From JAHZMA01 sp965205905 (lineage in GTDB: Bacteria; Pseudomonadota; Alphaproteobacteria; JABAAW01; JAHZMA01), in contig CBDBHZ010000005.1 of the NCBI GenBank assembly GCA_965205905.1, forward strand, positions 1 through 64,000: a stretch of 64,000 nt of DNA. Direction: 5' to 3'. How positions within the stretch are numbered: position 1 is the first letter of the stretch; each line of letters starts with the position of its first letter. The position numbers were made by a program, and so were the translations under genes. Below the pieces are notes generated by a model that saw only the letters and a list, made by a program, of their open reading frames with translations, had not been told where the DNA came from and did no database searches. Below, piece by piece: positions 63,001 to 64,000 of this stretch.

Positions 63001-63831
63001 GCAACCCTGATAATCTATTTGACATGTTGTATCACTTTCAAGCGTAACCATGCGTGTGCCCAAATCAACATTGGCAGTGATGTTAAAGCCTAAGGTAAGA
63101 TTGCTCGTATCAGAATCGCTGTAAGTGCCTTGCCCCTTGCCAGTGAAAGTGGTTGTGCCAGAATTTAAAAGTGTGCCACCATGCAGACCTGTTTCAAAAC
63201 CTGCAATGCCATAGCCTTTGGTATCGCCTACAACCCAATCAAGCCGTGCCATATAATTCGCGATAAAGCCGAAAGAATCATTTCGGAACAGGCGGAGTGT
63301 TGCGCCCGCAACTTCCGTATCATCAATTTCAACAGTTGTGCTTGAAACGGAGTTTAAATTAGATGAGGTGCCAGCCGTTACCTGATAGATGCTACTGCCA
63401 ATATAGAGTCTGGGCGCCTTTGACGTTGTATTGAAACCTGTATCAAAAGAACCATCAGCATAGCGATAGCTAATCGCGCCACCAGTGATATTATTAGTGG
63501 TGATGCTGTTATCGGTTGTATCTGTGGTGATTTGCGCCATAGAGGCAACAGGTAGCGCGATAATATGTTTGAGGTGGGCGTCATCAGGAGCAAAGCTTGT
63601 TACGCCATCAAGGTCTTGCGTTGGCACGCCAGTGGTTACTATGGGCGGGAATAGGTCGTCCGTTTTCATCGGCGTTTCCATCGGCGTTTCCGTATCCATC
63701 GGCGTTTCAGTAACGGGCGGATTGGCGTTGGCGTTGGCGGCAGGGGTATCACCACCGTCAGCACTACCAGTACAGGCGGTGAGGGTGATGAGTGATAAGA
63801 TTGAGATGGTTGATATAATTATGTTACGCAT
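60010..63831 (-). CDS. TbpB-like multi-barrel surface lipoprotein (largest)
   Basis: 1,273 residues, ATG at 63831 with AAGGAGATAATC upstream. Signal MRNIIISTISILSLITLTAC with lipobox LTAC, then a Pro/Thr/Met linker (TETPMDTETPMETPMK). Four units follow, ending in SARFYGGLTNEIGGTFN...GFFGGER, TAKFYGPQSNELGGTFS...GFFGGVR, NGKFYGPSVDELGGTFS...GFFTGER and NARFYGPNAEELGGTFS...GFFGAKE. Each carries a cysteine pair (CQIDYQGC, CDNSDC, CETADPTAC, CTSSGFNNC). The last motif is nearly identical in form to transferrin-binding protein B barrels. Surface-exposed binding role inferred; no receptor or Slam gene nearby. Shares leader and promoter with the gene at 9023-11893. Confidence 0.82.
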   Translation of the reverse strand: MRNIIISTISILSLITLTACTGSADGGDTPAANANANPPVTETPMDTETPMETPMKTDDLFPPIVTTGVPTQDLDGVTSFAPDDAHLKHIIALPVASMAQITTDTTDNSITTNNITGGAISYRYADGSFDTGFNTTSKAPRLYIGSSIYQVTAGTSSNLNSVSSTTVEIDDTEVAGATLRLFRNDSFGFIANYMARLDWVVGDTKGYGIAGFETGLHGGTLLNSGTTTFTGKGQGTYSDSDTSNLTLGFNITANVDLGTRMVTLESDTTCQIDYQGCPLNDANEYYNLNFKGSANYTSGTNALNFTNIATAGDDKNFDADDSTELNGVASARFYGGLTNEIGGTFNLINSDNSAGYVGFFGGERGWVISANPETATAAMIDGEPVPTGNALNPNNLENFTDSAKDGTTGNALSADFLQITRNSVDKSINNDIFTGGVVVFDYNGSNFATSGTPLTFYLGDRKYSATTSNASNVSTRINSNTSTNMSNDSDVPENLYFSIDDFGFTADYMALAYYNVMGTGYASEGFGIVGFETATPLGAGTTIFTGAGWGAYSDSSATIVTSFNINANVDFGNRTVSLASTGTCDNSDCTGLARADLNFTGDLTYGANTNALTSTATGITTTGDATYASLSGDATAKFYGPQSNELGGTFSLASGEAGYVGFFGGVRYIVEATDTTTTGAPTPATTLTSFKFSERSKQTGNILDVNNSVRITKHNADKTITSDVISGAVIEFDYNNDNDFKGNSIDVYFAGEKYTPTNANSVGTEGISSSSNSGGASNVTVDYLQLGVSIGAVGFASDYLASVRWDESHADFTSFGYGIAGFATDNVNPILSATSGSATFTGIGRGNYHDAGKDTFYRFIATANVDFGLHTIVLKSTDTCETADPTACNGNEAPAFDFKGDLTYNAGANAFTGTVTTAGTDEDHNALDGTELLGTANGKFYGPSVDELGGTFSLSNFGSSYVGFFTGERDWLVSTSEVARTIAVTAPTDITTITDYADGFDNSALTGAVIGTGNTKTIALNMSNAVQVRKNAGAKTIINHHYTGSVAQITYNEDGNITGVSAFFDDKKYSGTGSGDSTFISTVPTSSDGIAVSSLYLTRGSFNNFGFTAKYITTIAWTTGTYERGYAIAGFETTGSAIPTSNTATFTGRGAGIYYDDSGSNNVPRYFKLEAIVDFSDRDITFDTTETCTSSGFNNCGSGSHHLNMTGTLYYDANTNDLASMANGIETTGTVGGSKLTGDANARFYGPNAEELGGTFSVSNDSASFVGFFGAKE

Positions 63832-63867
63832 GATTATCTCCTTTGTAAGAACACGATAGATAGAGTT

Positions 63868-63896
63868 AATGTAATTTTTTTTGGTTGGGGTGTCAA
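63868..63896 (-). promoter_or_regulatory. Promoter of the lipoprotein gene 60010-63831
   Basis: On the minus strand TTGACA (63896-63891), 17 bp, TACATT (63873-63868), about 37 bp before the ATG. Same arrangement as at 11928-11956. The remaining 100 bp to the window end contain no gene I can support. Confidence 0.65.
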
Positions 63897-64000
63897 GAGG
63901 GGATTAACAATCTATCCCTTGCCGCTTCTAGCTCTTGAATTTTTGCACCTTGATATCTGCGCCATTTTTTATTAATTGTCAACTATTGGTTCATGGTTTA

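Noticed and set aside
63897..64000. A short minus-strand frame (TINKKWRRYQGAKIQELEA) at the right edge
   Set aside because: At 28 residues bounded by stops, it is too short to support and has no ribosome binding site.

Overview
The window looks like an AT-rich alphaproteobacterial chromosome segment; this placement is an inference from an initiator tRNA with C1-A72, DctP- and TAXI-type TRAP transporter genes, acetoacetate/thiolase metabolism and overall protein flavour, and the genus is not resolved. Ordinary single-copy genes (dnaA, a YggS-type PLP protein, an aldehyde dehydrogenase, thiolase and acetoacetyl-CoA synthetase) alternate with accessory DNA that is crowded with short palindromic repeats.

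Left part (1-12,000): the 3' end of an SMC-like ATPase gene, a decayed type II CRISPR locus (cas1 missing its N-terminal two thirds, intact cas2, a 17-repeat array and one orphan repeat 4.6 kb further on, no cas9), and two giant multi-domain surface lipoproteins built from TbpB-like beta-barrel units, one of them frameshifted. A structured RNA of about 240 nt with its own promoter and intrinsic terminator occurs here twice, and a third time inside the genomic island; each copy sits just upstream of a lipoprotein start codon or the remnant of one.

Genomic island (about 12,287-31,038): an 18.7-kb element inserted in the 3' half of an initiator tRNA gene. A perfect 47-bp direct repeat flanks it, the intact tRNA lies at the right end, and a tyrosine integrase lies at the left end, broken by a 45-bp repeat. 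The cargo is a defence-type cluster: SF1 helicase, winged-helix-like protein, SF2 helicase, MORC-type GHKL ATPase and PLD nuclease-like protein, followed by a DndA-like cysteine desulfurase (opposite strand), DUF4007 protein, large P-loop ATPase and a DndC-like PP-loop (PAPS reductase family) enzyme. I read it as a sulfur-based DNA modification module coupled to a restriction/effector module, without the recognisable DndB/D/E or SspB/E proteins of the described phosphorothioation systems. This is the most interesting candidate system in the window.

Right part (31,000-64,000): backbone genes. There is a GST; an operon-like run of a ferredoxin-like protein, ceramidase, penicillin-acylase family protein, thiolase and acetoacetyl-CoA synthetase; a third TbpB-like lipoprotein; two tandem secreted lipase-like proteins; an alpha/beta hydrolase; YggS; a DctP-like binding protein; dnaA; a thermonuclease; a class II aldolase; a TAXI TRAP transporter whose binding-protein gene is frameshifted; a retropepsin-like protein; an aldehyde dehydrogenase; an HD-domain protein; a HigBA toxin-antitoxin pair; and a fourth TbpB-like lipoprotein. 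Almost every long intergenic gap is filled by one of three repeat families: G-rich palindromic elements with exchangeable internal hairpins, CTAG/GCAATTC palindromes placed right after stop codons, and a roughly 240-bp MITE-like element present in two inverted copies.
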